Below the pieces are notes generated by a model. That model made no database searches. It worked only from the letters and a program-made list of their open reading frames with translations, and had not been told where the DNA came from. A DNA stretch of 64,000 nucleotides, taken from Amphimedon queenslandica. Taxonomy: Eukaryota > Porifera > Demospongiae > Haplosclerida > Niphatidae. Positions 1 through 11,899 of the stretch are shown one piece after another. The stretch lies in assembly GCF_000090795.2 (NCBI RefSeq), contig NW_003546604.1, forward strand, positions 1 to 64,000. The letters run 5' to 3'. Made by a program: the position numbers and the translations under genes. Each line of letters begins with the position of its first letter. Position 1 is the first letter of the stretch.

Positions 1-3000
1 TGAGTAGAAGAAACACTGGAAGAGGAGGAAGAGGAAGATGGCGAATTCGGCTTGGAAGAAACAAATTTCAAAGATACATCAGTTCCATCGCTCTCAGTAG
101 CAGGAATGAGTTCATTCTTGCTTTCATCCAATTCTGCAATGTTTAGCTCTCTACTGATGTATGACTGAGCTCTTCTAAATACTTGGGTAAGATATTCCTT
201 TATCATGGCATCATCTGATAACAACTGGCTATCACTATCACCATCCTTTGGAGGTTTATTTGCCACTTCTGTCTCTGGAGCTATGTCTTGAAGGCTCTCA
301 ACTTTTTCTTGAGTTTTGTCAGCCTTGACTTCCACCTTGTCCTTATCTTTATCTGTCTCCTTTTGATCCTACCTTCTCTTTTTCTTCTTCCTTCTCTTTT
401 ACTTCCTCCTTCTCTTTCTCTTCCTCCTTCTATTTCTCTTCCTCCTTCTCTTTGTCTTTCCCTCCTAGTATCTCTTCCTTATCCACAGCATTAAACAGCT
501 CTCCATTCTCTTCAACATTCACAACCTCTTCAGCCACTTCAAGAGGTACAGGCTCATCTTTTTCCTTGTGAGACGGAGAAGGAGTCCTACTACTACTTTT
601 TGATGATCCTGACGTGCTCTTACTGCGAGGAGGTGGTGGTGGAGAGGGTGAGTTTTGTGATGCATGGGAGAGAGAAGTGAGTGTAGATGCTTTTGAGGAT
701 TTTCTTTCTTCTTCTTGACTTTGTTGTGAATCAAAATCTGATGAGTAAGCCTCCCCTCCTGCTCCCCCTCCTTCTTCTTCTTTCTCTCCTCCTTCTCTCT
801 CTTCCTCTTCTTGTCCATCTATTTCTTCATCACCATCTTTTTTCTCATCATCATCCTCTTGTTCGAAATCTTCATCATCATATTCATCGTCCGACAATTT
901 CTCTTCCTCTGCTGTTTTCCCATCCTCCTCTCTTTTTCCCTCCTCCTTTCCATCTGTCTTTATTTCTTCTTCAATTTTCACTGTTGTCTTCACAGGCGTA
1001 GTCTATACAATGATAATAAAGTCTTCAAAACTTAATAAATGCATTTTTAAAAATAGCGAGTATTAGTGAAAAATAACATTAATTGTTATACCCTATCAAT
1101 ACTTGGGAAGCATTGATAAGCGAAGATTACAATAAATGCGACGTAATTAATTATTGCTATAAATGTACACTCATTTGTTGTTATTATTACTGCGAGCTTG
1201 TAAATACATCACGGCGCTAATAAGTGAGACATTTAAAGATCTACATAACATTTAGAGTTTACCAAGGAGATGAAATTTTATAATTGCAAAGCATACAAGT
1301 ACGAGTAGCCTTTTGTTGTTTATGTACTAAACTGTAATTACATTAGTACAAGTAGCTTTTTGTGCATGTACATGTTCATACTTTAGGTTTAAATGCTGGA
1401 GGGAAGAGTTTTGACTGATTTGCATGTCCAAACTTGCAGAGGTAGCACGGCTGACCTCCCTCGACTTTCAAGAGGCGAAAGTTAGCGGAGGATTTCCCAC
1501 CGCCCAGAACCTGTCCTTGCTTGTGTTTGTACTCGCAGCAAGAGCTGATGCGACAGTTAATGAGCCCGTTGACGTAGAGTGACATCCCAAAAGGCATTCC
1601 ATAGTGTCTCTTTGAAGTTACAGTAAATTGATCTGTGTTTAGAAATACATAAAATAAAGGAATTTTCAATGAAATTTAGATAACAATAAAACTAACCTTT
1701 AGCCAGGAGTTTTCCCTTAAATAAGCAAATATTGTTGCCACCACAGTGCTGCTGATGAACTTCAACATACACCCGTGGATCAAAAACGGACATTAATTTG
1801 ATGCCACCTCCTAAATATTCGAACCTCAGCTCAACATTAGTTCGCATGTTGATCTCAGAAACAGCTGGGGCAGTCTGAAACAAGAGAATAACAGTATGAA
1901 ACAAGACCTTGCTATTATGCACGCATGCTTATATTGCTTGGGTCTAAAAATTAAATGATACACATGTACATTGTAGTACATGTATTGGTCACTGAATTTC
2001 TAAAGTACTGTCAGGGTATTATAAAGTACCTGCGGTCTTCTTATACGCCCGCTCCTAATCTGCATGTTGGTAGTACGTGATGCTGTTGTAGGTGGTGGGG
2101 GTACTGGCGGATGTACTCTGCCATAAGGACTGATATAAGACGTGGGTAGAGACTTTGTGGTGTTAACCATGTGGTTCAGTTGGAGGAAATGCTCTTCCGA
2201 GAGACCCAGTTCCTCCTGGCGTTTCTTTAGTGTCGACGAGAGCTGAGGTGGGCACGAGTTTGAAGGACCGAGCAAAGCCACACCCAAAGGGTAACTAGCT
2301 TCATGCTAGATAAACAAGAGAACATTTATAAACTTTGAAATGACGTACAGTCTAATAAAAGCTTACCTTTACTTTCTCCGCTAGCTCCAATTTGGAGAGT
2401 GTCTCCATCTTTTTCTTTAACACTGCACGTCGTTTTTTCTGTTAGAAAAAAGAGACCATAAAGCAACATGCAAAGGCGTGCACATGTATCATCAAGTTAC
2501 AGATTCATGCGCAACACCACACAGCTACAAGTGACAATTATTACAGCAATTTCAATTACAGATCCAATCCATGTGTGCTGTTTTGTAGATAAAATGTATC
2601 TAGCTACTACTTAATTGTTACACGGAATTGTTGAGCTAACCTCTAGCTCAACGACTCTATTGACAAGTGCTTCTGACATTGCATGCTTCGACCTGGCCCT
2701 GTGCTCGTTTCTAGCATGATAGCGACGGATAGTCTCTTCATCCAGAACACGGCCATCTTGAGTGATCTGCATGAGAAAGGAAAAGATTGAAGTCTTTTTG
2801 TAAATGCTCTTACCAGCCCCATCCTTTGGAGGTAGTGCCGCCTCGAAGAGGAGGCGAAATAACCCGCCAAATTCTCATCAGTGAGACTGTTGTAGCTTTC
2901 AAGGGGACTGGAGAAAGAAAGAGAAAAAAAGCAGAAATAGAAGAAAAGGGATAGAAAATGTGATATAAAAAGATGTCTTTGTTTCCTTGGCATACCCTTG

Positions 3001-3015
3001 ATGCTTAGCGTGCAT
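1..3015 (-). CDS. ERICH3: Glutamate-rich protein 3 (ERICH3), 5' part, runs off the left edge
   Basis: Vertebrate ERICH3 is a ciliary, tubulin-associated protein. Exons read by eye: 2996-3015 (ATG at 3015), 2814-2907, 2641-2766, 2367-2439, 2030-2305, 1697-1874, about 1385-1632 and 1-1002. The N-terminus carries the family signature: YNSLTDENLAGYF, a basic RRHYLQRMGL stretch, then ITQDGRVLDEE. Exons 6-7 form the conserved beta-rich Cys-containing domain (NICLFKGKLLAK, then QFTVTSKRHYGMPFGMSLYV), matching the DUF4590-type region as I recall it. The last exon is Glu/Lys/Ser-rich as in the family and is still open at position 1. One TAG (430-432) interrupts the Glu-rich stretch, and the frame shifts by one near 375-385. 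A 34-nt mini-intron would explain the shift but not the TAG. It could be assembly error, polymorphism or an unseen intron. Identity is firm; the tail structure is not. Confidence 0.85.
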
Positions 3016-3109
3016 GGCGTCTATTGATTAGCAAAAAGAAAGAAAGAAGAGGCTACAGTAGTCACACCAAGTACTCTAGAGCCATAGATAGATACATCCA
3101 AGTGTTTGA

Positions 3110-3123
3110 GTCTCCATAGCAAC
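3110..3123 (-). promoter_or_regulatory. X-box (RFX-type) upstream of ERICH3
   Basis: The + strand reads GTCTCCATAGCAAC, which fits the RFX X-box pattern GTNNCC-AT-RGNAAC (two half-sites around AT). It lies about 95 bp upstream of the ERICH3 start codon. RFX factors drive ciliary genes across animals and ERICH3 is ciliary, so site and gene agree. That it is functional is inference. Confidence 0.6.
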
Positions 3124-3397
3124 CAGGTATTTTGGAGATACGGAAGTAAACGGAAACTACTTTTCCGTATACTAGAAAAAATCAAAAAATCGAAAAAGAA
3201 TAATAATTTTCTGCACAAAATTGAAGTCAAGCAGAATACATGTGTAGGTAGCTGCCAGGTCATTACATAACTTTATTCATCATTAATACAAACAACAACA
3301 ATAATAATAACAAAAAGACAAAATGGTGCATACTGATTAGGTAAGAGAGTTATTATAATAATGAAAATTAAGGTGATATGAAAATGGAACTTAAATA

Positions 3398-3437
<40 letters not shown>

Positions 3438-3442
3438 TAATT

Positions 3443-3598
3443 CTAACGAAATTGCTGCTTTTTCTTGGCATCAATGGCTTGAAGTATAGGCTGGCGTTTC
3501 TGGTGGTATCTTTTTCTGAGAGCTTCCAACTCTTCGTCCATTCTCTTATCAAGTAGAGTCATGTGTTCCTCTAATTCATCATCATTTAAACCTTTCAA
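3443..3598 (-). CDS. STK3: Hippo kinase STK3/STK4 (MST1/2), terminal SARAH-domain exon only
   Basis: One open exon with a strong acceptor (CT-rich tract then TTTTTTAG) ends in a stop at 3443-3445. It encodes about 51 residues, including LDKRMDEELEALRKRYHQKR and then QPILQAIDAKKKQQF. This is the SARAH coiled coil at the C-terminus of MST1/2, whose human end reads KRQPILDAMDAKK as recalled. The domain dimerises the kinase and binds SAV and RASSF. The kinase-domain exons should lie at higher coordinates, but none is seen: an ABHD11 fragment on the other strand follows after a repeat. The gene is therefore cut off here, by rearrangement or assembly misjoin. Confidence 0.85.
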   Translation of the reverse strand: MKGLNDDELEEHMTLLDKRMDEELEALRKRYHQKRQPILQAIDAKKKQQFR

Positions 3599-3689
3599 CT
3601 AAAAAAGAAAGAGAGAGAGAGAGAGACAGTTATCACAGTATGAGGATAAGAAGAGGTAAAGAGTACAGAGAATTTCCAATATTTTTATA

Positions 3690-4070
3690 CATTTTTTGTG
3701 TTGCATAGATTTTTTATAAATTCTTAAAGTTGCTCCAAAATCAGGCCAAAGACCCTGTACTATAGTACAGGGTCATCGGCCAAAAATCACCAAAATTGAC
3801 AAGGAGAGAATTCTTAATTTTTATTTTATTTTTTGATGCATATACATGTTCTTATGTTGTGTAGAAAGTTTGAACTGATTCCGATCAAATTTGAATTTTT
3901 TATGAATTTTTAAAGTTGCTCCAAAATTGGGCCAAAGTCCCTTACATTGTCTATGGCCAAATTTTGTCAAAAATGAAAAGGAGAGAATGTTTCATTTTTA
4001 TACTTTTTCTGATGCACTATACACTTATTTTAGCTGCTAATAAATTTGTAATAATTATTTTTGTGATTAC
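3690..4070. repeat. Dispersed ~177-bp module, about two copies
   Basis: Two tandem copies of a module found at many other places. It holds a palindromic core CCTGTACTATAGTACAGG flanked by ggccaaa/ttggcc, then ggagagaattc, a stretch resembling atgcatatacatgttcttatg, and a GATTCCGATCAAA box. It fills the gap between the STK3/4 and ABHD11 fragments, so it is the likely breakpoint. Confidence 0.75.
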
Positions 4071-4106
4071 AGAATATCATTTTAAAAATTTAAACATAAT
4101 TCACAG

Positions 4107-4507
4107 GATACTACAGTCAGGAATTTCTTACTTACTAATCTACGAAAAGAAGGCAAGGACAGTACATCACAATTTCACTGGACATTCAATCTAAGCGTAA
4201 TAAAGGACTCAATGGAGAAGCACATTAATCAGTTTCCTAGTGATTTGCAATATAAGACATACAATGGCCCTACACTATTTATTGGTGGCAGTAATTCTTC
4301 ATACATAAAGTTAGTGTTGAAGCTTATAGAAATAGTATTGGTATATATGTGTGTGTGTGTATTTCTATTAATAGTCCATTGGTTTATGATGATATCAAGT
4401 CTCTATTTCCAAATGCTATTATAAAGCACATTAATGGAGCTGGCCATTGGGTACATGCTGACAGACCTTATGAACTATTCAATGTATTAAAGGATTTCAT
4501 TCATTAG
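4107..4507 (+). CDS. ABHD11: ABHD11-like alpha/beta hydrolase, last two exons only
   Basis: Exons 4107-4309 and 4375-4507 join in frame across a 65-bp intron and end at TAG. The protein reads DTTVRNFLLTNLRKEG, then GPTLFIGGSNSSYI, then INGAGHWVHADRPYELF. This matches the C-terminal third of ABHD11, including the catalytic His in GHWxHADRP and the GPTLFxxGGNS strand that precedes the acid-bearing loop. ABHD11 is a mitochondrial serine hydrolase that protects lipoylated 2-oxoglutarate dehydrogenase in vertebrates. The nucleophile (GHSMGG) exons should lie to the left on the + strand, but that stretch holds ERICH3 and STK3/4 on the minus strand. This is a 3' fragment created at the same junction that truncates STK3/4. 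Confidence 0.85.
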
Positions 4508-4922
4508 CATGAAGATTATGCAATATTAATGTACTAAGATCATCTTCATATTCATTGTTGTTGTTTATGTTAATTTATTTCAGCTTTATATTTATTTTCA
4601 CTAACAGCATACTGATGATGATATTACATGTATATATATATGTTATTAAAAATATTAATTGATATTGTGTAATATTGGAGAAGGATTAATAAAAACTAGA
4701 ATCGTTAGGGAGCAAATAAACTCTGTTGTAATGAGTATAGGAGCTTTAAAAAGATTCATATAAAATCTTGTTTCTGTGAATAATTGAATATTTAACTGTA
4801 AAAAATACAAAATTAACATAGCAAACAGTTGTTGCTATTGTTATTATTATTATTATCATACAGCACATGTATCTATTTAATTTATAAGTAGGATATAATT
4901 ATATTACAATTAAAAGCATTAA

Positions 4923-6645
4923 TCACTGTTCTGGTTGTTCATCTTTATTTTTTGACTTCATTTCAAACTCATTATCTTCATGCTCTGGAGTTTTCCCTTC
5001 TGGAAACTTCTCCTCTTCCTGGGGAGGCTTTTCCTGTTCTTGAGGTGGTGGCTGACTACCACCTTCAGCATCACCTCCAGCACTAGGACCACCAGCATTA
5101 GGGTCAGTTGCTTTAGAAACATTATATCCCTTTTTCTTGCTCCTACTACTACCGATTCCAACACCCAAACAGAAGCATATGCACATTGGCAAGCCAATCA
5201 CACAAGCAGTGGATACGAGACAACTTATAATACTCACAACAATGATGATAATAACAAGAACTATAATTTAGAAAATAATGTATAATCTGGATATTCAGTG
5301 GTATTCTTACTAGCTGCTGCGCTGTTAGCATTCTGACAGGTGCTAAGTGTGTTGCTTGATTGAATGGCGTTTCGATTAAATTCTATGCAGAATAAAAACA
5401 AGTCAAGATTTAATGTGATATCATGAGCTTACCACATCCTAATATGACAACTTCATTATAATTGCAGTAATGGTTCCTTGATGACCTTGGGCATATTTGA
5501 CAATATGAAATACATTTGTGAGAACTGTGGCATCGAACATCATTCAACCAGACCGGCTGAGAGCTTGGTCCATAACTAAAAGACAAAATGCATCAAGATT
5601 ATTGTAAGTTTGAAAAATGTACATGATGTTTTTAGTAACTAACAGGTGGTTCCCAGATCCCTCAAATGATTGAACTGTACTGTATCCCAATTGACGGCAG
5701 GCAACTCTAGCATCAATTTCAGTAAAAGTATCTTCACATACTGTACCCCACTGTCCATTACAATATACTTCCAGTCGGCCAAAATTTGAGTAATCACTTC
5801 CCTGTACACGAATCTGTCCAGCATAAGGACGACTCCAAATTCTAGTCGTATCTGGGAAATATTGTAATTTATAAATATTTGATAGATAACCACAATGACT
5901 GTTCTGAGTTATTGAAATAATTATAATTATGATTAAGTAAAAATTATAATCTTCAACTTACTGCATTCAACATACACATCATCAGAATCTTCACAGACAA
6001 ATGAGGCATTACTGGTTTTAAAGGCACACTGCCTAAGTGTCAGGTATTTATTGGTGGTACAATTAACATCATAAATAACAGCAGGAAGGGAATCGGTTCC
6101 AAAACTATAAAAACAAATATTAATTGAATGTCAGGATCCAATCAGCCAGTGATTGTGTCACTGCCTTGCAGTAACTGACAGTAGAATTTCTAACAACAAA
6201 AACAATAAATAATTATATGCAATACCTTGTAGTGGTATCAAATTTTAATGCTCCACTATATCCCAATTGATTACAAATGACGCTAGCATCATTTATATTG
6301 AATGACAGATCATCATTAGAGTCTTTTATATTATCACAAATATTACCCCAACCCATGTCACTGGTATTAGCCCTGTAGTAATAGATCTGAACAATCCCAG
6401 CTGATGGATGCAGTAAATCTGTGCGATTGTCAAATAATCGAATTGATCCAAGACCTCGTCCAAGACTAGGACCGTCACCTAAAAACAAACAATAATAATA
6501 ATTATGTAGAGTTGTATTTCAATTAAGAATCTAACACAGTATCAGTGAAGTTTTACTGGTTTGGTACAATCTCACCTTGAGCATTAGCATGATTTAGCAA
6601 TACCAACAGGAGCACCAGAGCATCTGGATGATCAAACAATTCCAT
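4923..6645 (-). CDS. SRCR-domain type I membrane receptor A
   Basis: Exons by eye: 6576-6645, 6226-6478, 5962-6104, 5644-5851, 5433-5575, 5311-5382 and 4923-5260. Order: signal peptide (MELFDHPDALVLLLVLL), a divergent SRCR domain split over two exons, a second SRCR (GRLEVYCNGQWGTVC, then ARVACRQLGYS) whose second half has an added CQICP-x-HxC motif, a Thr/Asn-rich stalk, one membrane span (IIVLVIIIIVVSIISCLV) and a Pro/Glu-rich cytoplasmic tail. SRCR domains mediate ligand or pattern recognition in scavenger receptors, and sponges carry many. The next gene upstream has the same order and the same CQxCP insertion, so the two are tandem paralogs. Ligand unknown. The first SRCR lacks the textbook WGTVC motif (WGNIC instead). 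Confidence 0.85.
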
Positions 6646-6921
6646 GATGAACTGAACAAAACATAGAGTAAAAAACTGACTGCAGAAGCTAAATTTATAG
6701 ACTGCAAAGATTTACTGGTAGTCACATGATTAGTCTATTTACCAAAATAATTAACTTTAATATTATTTTAAAGAAAAAAGGGAAACAACACTTTAATAAA
6801 CAAAAACAAATATATAATCAATACTCATGCACTATATGCTAATAATAATAATAGTAATAATATTCAATTATTGCAGGAAAACAAAATATAATTGGTGTTT
6901 ATATTTTTGGCAAAAATTCTT

Positions 6922-9900
6922 TTAGAAAGTCGGTTTCCCCTGAAAGACAGGAGGGGTGAGTGGCTCTTTTGGAGCACGATGATTGCCACTTGAAGAAGCA
7001 GGAGAATAAAGAACAGTGGGCCCAGAAACATTTTCATAATCAAAATTAATAGGAGGAGAATGTTTCATATCTTTGCTCTTGCGGATTGCTTGAGGTGATC
7101 CATCCATTATCATTATTACTTCTGGCGATGTGGCACTGATGTGTGCTGGCTGTTTTGTACCATTGCTTTTTAATTCATCGGCATACTTGCTTCCTTTGCT
7201 TCTGTTATAGTAATGACAGGCACAGCAGCAGGTTATTGCAGAGATTAGTGCACAGAGCAACAGGGCAACACCACCACCCAGTGCTATGCCTAGTATCATC
7301 AGCATGTCTTTCTTTGGAGGAACTAAAAAGTATAAAGTGATATAGTGTAAATGAAGATGTAAAATATTTGAGCAACTTAAAAATTTTTTAAATTCAATTT
7401 TGATCGGAATCAGTTAAAACTTCTACACAACATAAGTACATGTATAATATGTATCAGAAAAAAAATTATAAAAATGAAAAATTTACTCCTTTTCAATTTT
7501 TTGATGAAATTTGGCCTGAGACCATACAGGCAACTTTTAAAAATCATAAAAAATTCAATTTTGATCAGAACTAGCTCAAAAAAATTTATGCAACACAAAA
7601 ACATGTATATGTATCAGAGAATGCAATAGTAAAATTTTTAGCTCAAGCAGCAATAATTGATAAAAATGATTACAACTTTTAAAATATATTATAAGGGCAT
7701 TAAAAATATAGCTACAATAAATTGAAGCATTAATTTATGTAAACCTATACTGTATACCTGCTGTAGTTGATGCGTTGACACAAGTATTGTTTGTTTGATC
7801 AAGCCTCTCATCATTAGTGTTGTATGCTATACAATAAAAATGGAAAAATCATAACACCAGCACATCAAAGCTGTAAAAAATTAGTATCAATAGAACAAAG
7901 AGAGTGGAAGAGAGAAAAAGAGAGGGAGGCATCTTACTGCAAGATACTGTAAAATCTTCTCCATGGCGGCAGTTATGGTGCTGTGCTGCAGGACAGACTT
8001 GGCATGTAGCTAGGCAAGATTCTGTGCCTTGACATATAACATCATCCAACCATATTGGCTGAGTACTGTTACCAGGACTAACAGGAGTAGAAAAGAAGAG
8101 CAGGTAATTAATAATTGGAACAATCTTTATGTCACAAACATGGTTTACTCAATTGGAAATAAATTGAAATTGTTATCATCTTTACAGTAAACAATGGACA
8201 ATAGAAGGTGAGGAAATTCACACTTATTATTGATTAATTTGCTGTCAGGTACGATTATTTCAAATGGCAATCAGAAAAGAGCAAGAGGGAGAGAGAGTAG
8301 AGAGGGTGAAAAAAGAGAAATTAGCAATTACATAATCCATGTACTGAGACAATTAAACACTATTACTACCATATAAACCTTATTCAAAATTGGTGTATCA
8401 CATACAAAGTGTCTGGAGGTGAGTATCAGTGATACCTGAGTCCCTTGATATCTGCCATTGGCTTTATCTCAAGCAGATATCTCAGTCCTCAGGTATTACA
8501 TTACTTGTATTATACTATTATGATTAAGTATTTTTAGCATTTACTCACAGTATTAAATGATCATATTTCACATAATCACTATATCCTAGCTGGCGACACA
8601 TTGTCCTTGCTTCCTCCCTTCCCAGAGCATCATCACACACAGTTCCCCATTGGCCATTGCAGAGTATTTCAACACGTCCTTCTGTAATGTGATCACCATC
8701 AATCAGTCTCAAGTGGCCGTCGTAAGAAAGGCTCTCCCATATTCTAGTAGCATCTGAGAGAGAGAGGAAGGGATAAATTAGAGTGTTTGTGTAGGAGAGA
8801 GGGAGTTTCACTTTTATCAAAGGCACTTTATAATCATATGTAATTGGTGTGTAGCAAACAACAGTTAGATTAAATTGCAACATTTTTGCATCGTTGCATA
8901 GAAATAACCGCCCTCTGTAGCATGACCATTACTAAATTTTAAGAAAATTTTCTTTTACAGAATAAATTTTTGCAAATGGACAATAAAACTCATGTGGCCT
9001 CTTACTGTGGATAGAATTTTGCACAAATTAATTTAGCAAAGTTGAGAAAATTAATTTTAGTGCAGTAAAAATATATATGGTATATATACTTACAGCAAGA
9101 GACTGCAACATCACGACTGTCGTCCCATTGCTGTCTGATCGGGTTAATGGTGCATTGTAGGAGTACAAGATAGGATGAACTGGAACAATTGACAGTCTCA
9201 ATGACACCTTGTGCTGTATCAAGTCCATAACTACAATAACAACAACAACAACAACAAAATTGAATACCTCATTACTTTGCGTACATAATTAATTTCAATG
9301 TAAATATTCAATTAAAATGCTTTAGAAATTATTTTGTTATTGCATACTTAAATGAGCCGGAAGAGTTGTGAGCACTACCTCCAGACCATCCTAACTGGTG
9401 ACAGAGGACATCAGATTCAGACTGGGTCCAACTAGTAGGCCCATAGCATATATTACCCCATTCATTATTATAGAACACTCTCACAACTCCAGAAGAGAAC
9501 TTGTGAGAAGTGCCTCCATCACGAAAGAGTTCAACTGCTCCATTGCCTTGACCTGCATGTGTATATGTGTGATTTATGATTAGAGTGCAAGCATGTTAGC
9601 CACATTCCAAATGTTATTTGTTACTAAGTTATGGCTCATTAGCAACAGGGCAGTTTATTAATGTGATTCCTGCCATAGATGTTACTGTACACAACCCTCC
9701 TTAATGGCAGATGCAGAGCAACCATACTGCATGCATTAGCTCTATATGGTAATAATTAATTCTTGGAGGGTGAGTTTTAAAAGCCATAATGCCAAAATAT
9801 CATAACCATTATGCATGGCCTGTGAGAAAATTGCCTAATTAAAACTCATTTAGTGATAATCAAAATGTTATGAAGCAAAAATTTCATTCAACCAGCTATA

Positions 9901-10454
9901 TGGGTGGGCCACTTGATGGTGCATAGAAAAATGCATGCAATATGGGGGAACGGAAGAGTCTTTTGTATTTTCTATCAGTTGGTAAAACACATTGTAACCG
10001 TGTGAATGTGTTCAACAATTATATATGACCACAAATTCTTGCACCGGTCAACGGGCTGCACTGAGTTCAGTCATGCGCAGTGTTGCAGCAACTCATGTTT
10101 GTTCTGTGCCAAACCAGCAGAAAATTCAAGGGCATGCCTTGAATTTTTGGGCAATACCGCCGTGATTACAGCAAATTTTCACTATTGCACTTTTCACTCC
10201 ACTTGGATCACATTTGCATGCTCCGTAAACTGCATAATACCCTGATGCACGTAATAATGGAGGGGAGGGATTTACGGAACATGGAATGATCCAAATGGCG
10301 TGAAAAGCGCAGTAGTAATTTGAAGGCTATATAGTCAAATAAGTCAGTAACAATTAGTAAATAGCCTGTAATTTTTTTATTTGAACTCACCGTTTAATTG
10401 CCAGACATTAGTAAAGACGGTCAGCAATAGGAACAAGAAGGAACAGCTCACCAT
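6922..10454 (-). CDS. SRCR-domain type I membrane receptor B
   Basis: Exons: 10391-10454 (signal peptide, MVSCSFLFLLLTVFTNVW), 9348-9552 and 9094-9230 (SRCR 1), 8549-8753 and 7938-8077 (SRCR 2, with GRVEILCNGQWGTVC and CRQLGYS, ending in CQVCPAAQHHNC), 7758-7826 (stalk) and 6922-7322 (membrane span plus about 100-residue tail). The span (LMILGIALGGGVALLLC) is followed by a Cys-rich border and a tail with YENV, which fits the pYxN form bound by Grb2-type SH2 domains, and Pro-rich PLTPPVFQGKP. A signalling role is inference from those motifs. The layout mirrors receptor A exactly, so a tandem duplication is likely. Intron 1 is long (about 840 bp); the other introns are short apart from repeat insertions. 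Confidence 0.85.
7375..7620. repeat. Dispersed ~177-bp module in a receptor-B intron
   Basis: About one and a half copies of the shared module, with the GATCGGAATCAG box, an acatgtata stretch and a TTTGGCCTGAGACC core. The palindromic centre is degraded here. Confidence 0.6.
8425..8510. mobile_element. Short hairpin element, ATACCTGAG family
   Basis: An 80-bp foldback: GATACCTGAGTCCCTTGATA at one end and CTCAGGTATTACATTA at the other, with GATATCTGCC and GCAGATATC forming the stem. Related copies lie near 21236-21315 and 49262-49345, with a degraded one near 25830-25880. Confidence 0.6.
9553..10390. other. Long first intron of receptor B, no gene recognised
   Basis: Only short open frames without family resemblance or splice context. 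It reads as AT-rich intron sequence, possibly with an old repeat insertion around 9790-10330. Nothing here supports a gene. Confidence 0.5.
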
Positions 10455-10714
10455 CCTTGGATTCTGCTGAAGTTCTATTAAGATCTGAGCCGTCGAGAAG
10501 AGGTGTTTAGATTTTACGGGCCGGACTCCTCAGTATAAATAAGAATTTTGAAAGTATACGGAGACTATACTGAGTAAGCATGCCGTAATCTAGGGAAACG
10601 AAGCCAATAAAAACTAGACTGTCATACAAAAATAAAATAAGCCTGGCTCTATGGGAGGTTGTATGTATTCAGTGCTAGTTCGTATGTATGTATTCAGTAT
10701 TAATTTTCAGAATA

Positions 10715-11862
10715 TTAATTTTCATCAGAATCATCACTAGAATCTTCTGATCCTTCTTCTTCATCATTATCTTCTTCTTCATCATTATCTTCTTCTTCAT
10801 CATTATCTTCTTCTTCATCATTATCTTCTTCTTCATCATTATCTTCTTCTTCATCATTATCTTCTTCTTCTTCTTCTGATCCCGATTCTTCTGAATCTTC
10901 TTCAGATTCATCTTCAGAACCCTCTTCACTGTTCTCTTCGCTATCACTTTCATCTTCCTCCTCTTCTTTTCTTTTATTCTTCTTAGTTGCACGACCCCCT
11001 GCACCATCTGTGCTCTCCATCAGTCGTGATTTCGATGATGACCTTTGAAACGTTGAAACATGCTCAGACTCTTGACTAAACGTTCTTGAAAATGCTGTGA
11101 TAAAATTATACAAAATACATTTTAGGTAGCTCAGCTAGTAGTTGCTTGCTGACCTTGATTCTCCTCTGGTAAACTAAACTCATCCTCATTCTCAGTCTGC
11201 AGTGCTTGCTGAAATTGAAATTCCATTTCACTATCCCTGACTGGGTTTGCTGCTGCTTGCCTATAGTAGCCCTCTCTCTTTTCTTCTAGCTTCTTCTTCT
11301 TACGATAGCCATAACTACTCACAGTATATAAAACTGTCAGGATGCATGTGCCTCTAGCCACTTACCACAGTAAAGCAAAATACATGAACAGTATAAGCCA
11401 TAATAATGCAAAAGTGCAGCTACCAACTGTCAGTAATATAATTACTCCATTTATTCTAAATAAGTCAGTCTCATTTTGAGTTGGAGAGACAGTAGGTGAG
11501 CTCATAAATTCATCATCAATGCCTATAGATATGCACACATGCAACAATAGAATTAAAATACTTATTGGTCTACAAACTTAGTTGTCCATAGGCAGTTTTC
11601 CAAAGAGTCAAACTTGCTGCAAGCAAAAGTATAGATCTCATTTCTATAGCAAGTGCTTGCTGTGCTGCAGCATCCAGCCCCACCCTCTCATTTGAAATCA
11701 ATACAGTACACAAACTTGCAAACAAATCATGAATAATGATTATTACACCTAATTTAAAACAATATTCATTAATTGTATTTTGTTCATCCACTTGCACAGC
11801 TCTTTAAGGTTTGATAGACCTATTAATTGTAATAATAATAACAAGAGTAGATAATAGTAGTA

Positions 11863-11899
<37 letters not shown>

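Noticed and set aside
687-1035. Leu/Phe-rich frames opposite ERICH3
   Set aside because: Antisense shadows of the Glu-rich ERICH3 exon.
10006-10245. 79-codon Cys-containing frame in the receptor B intron
   Set aside because: No splice borders or recognisable motif, and it lies in a long intron with repeat-like composition.
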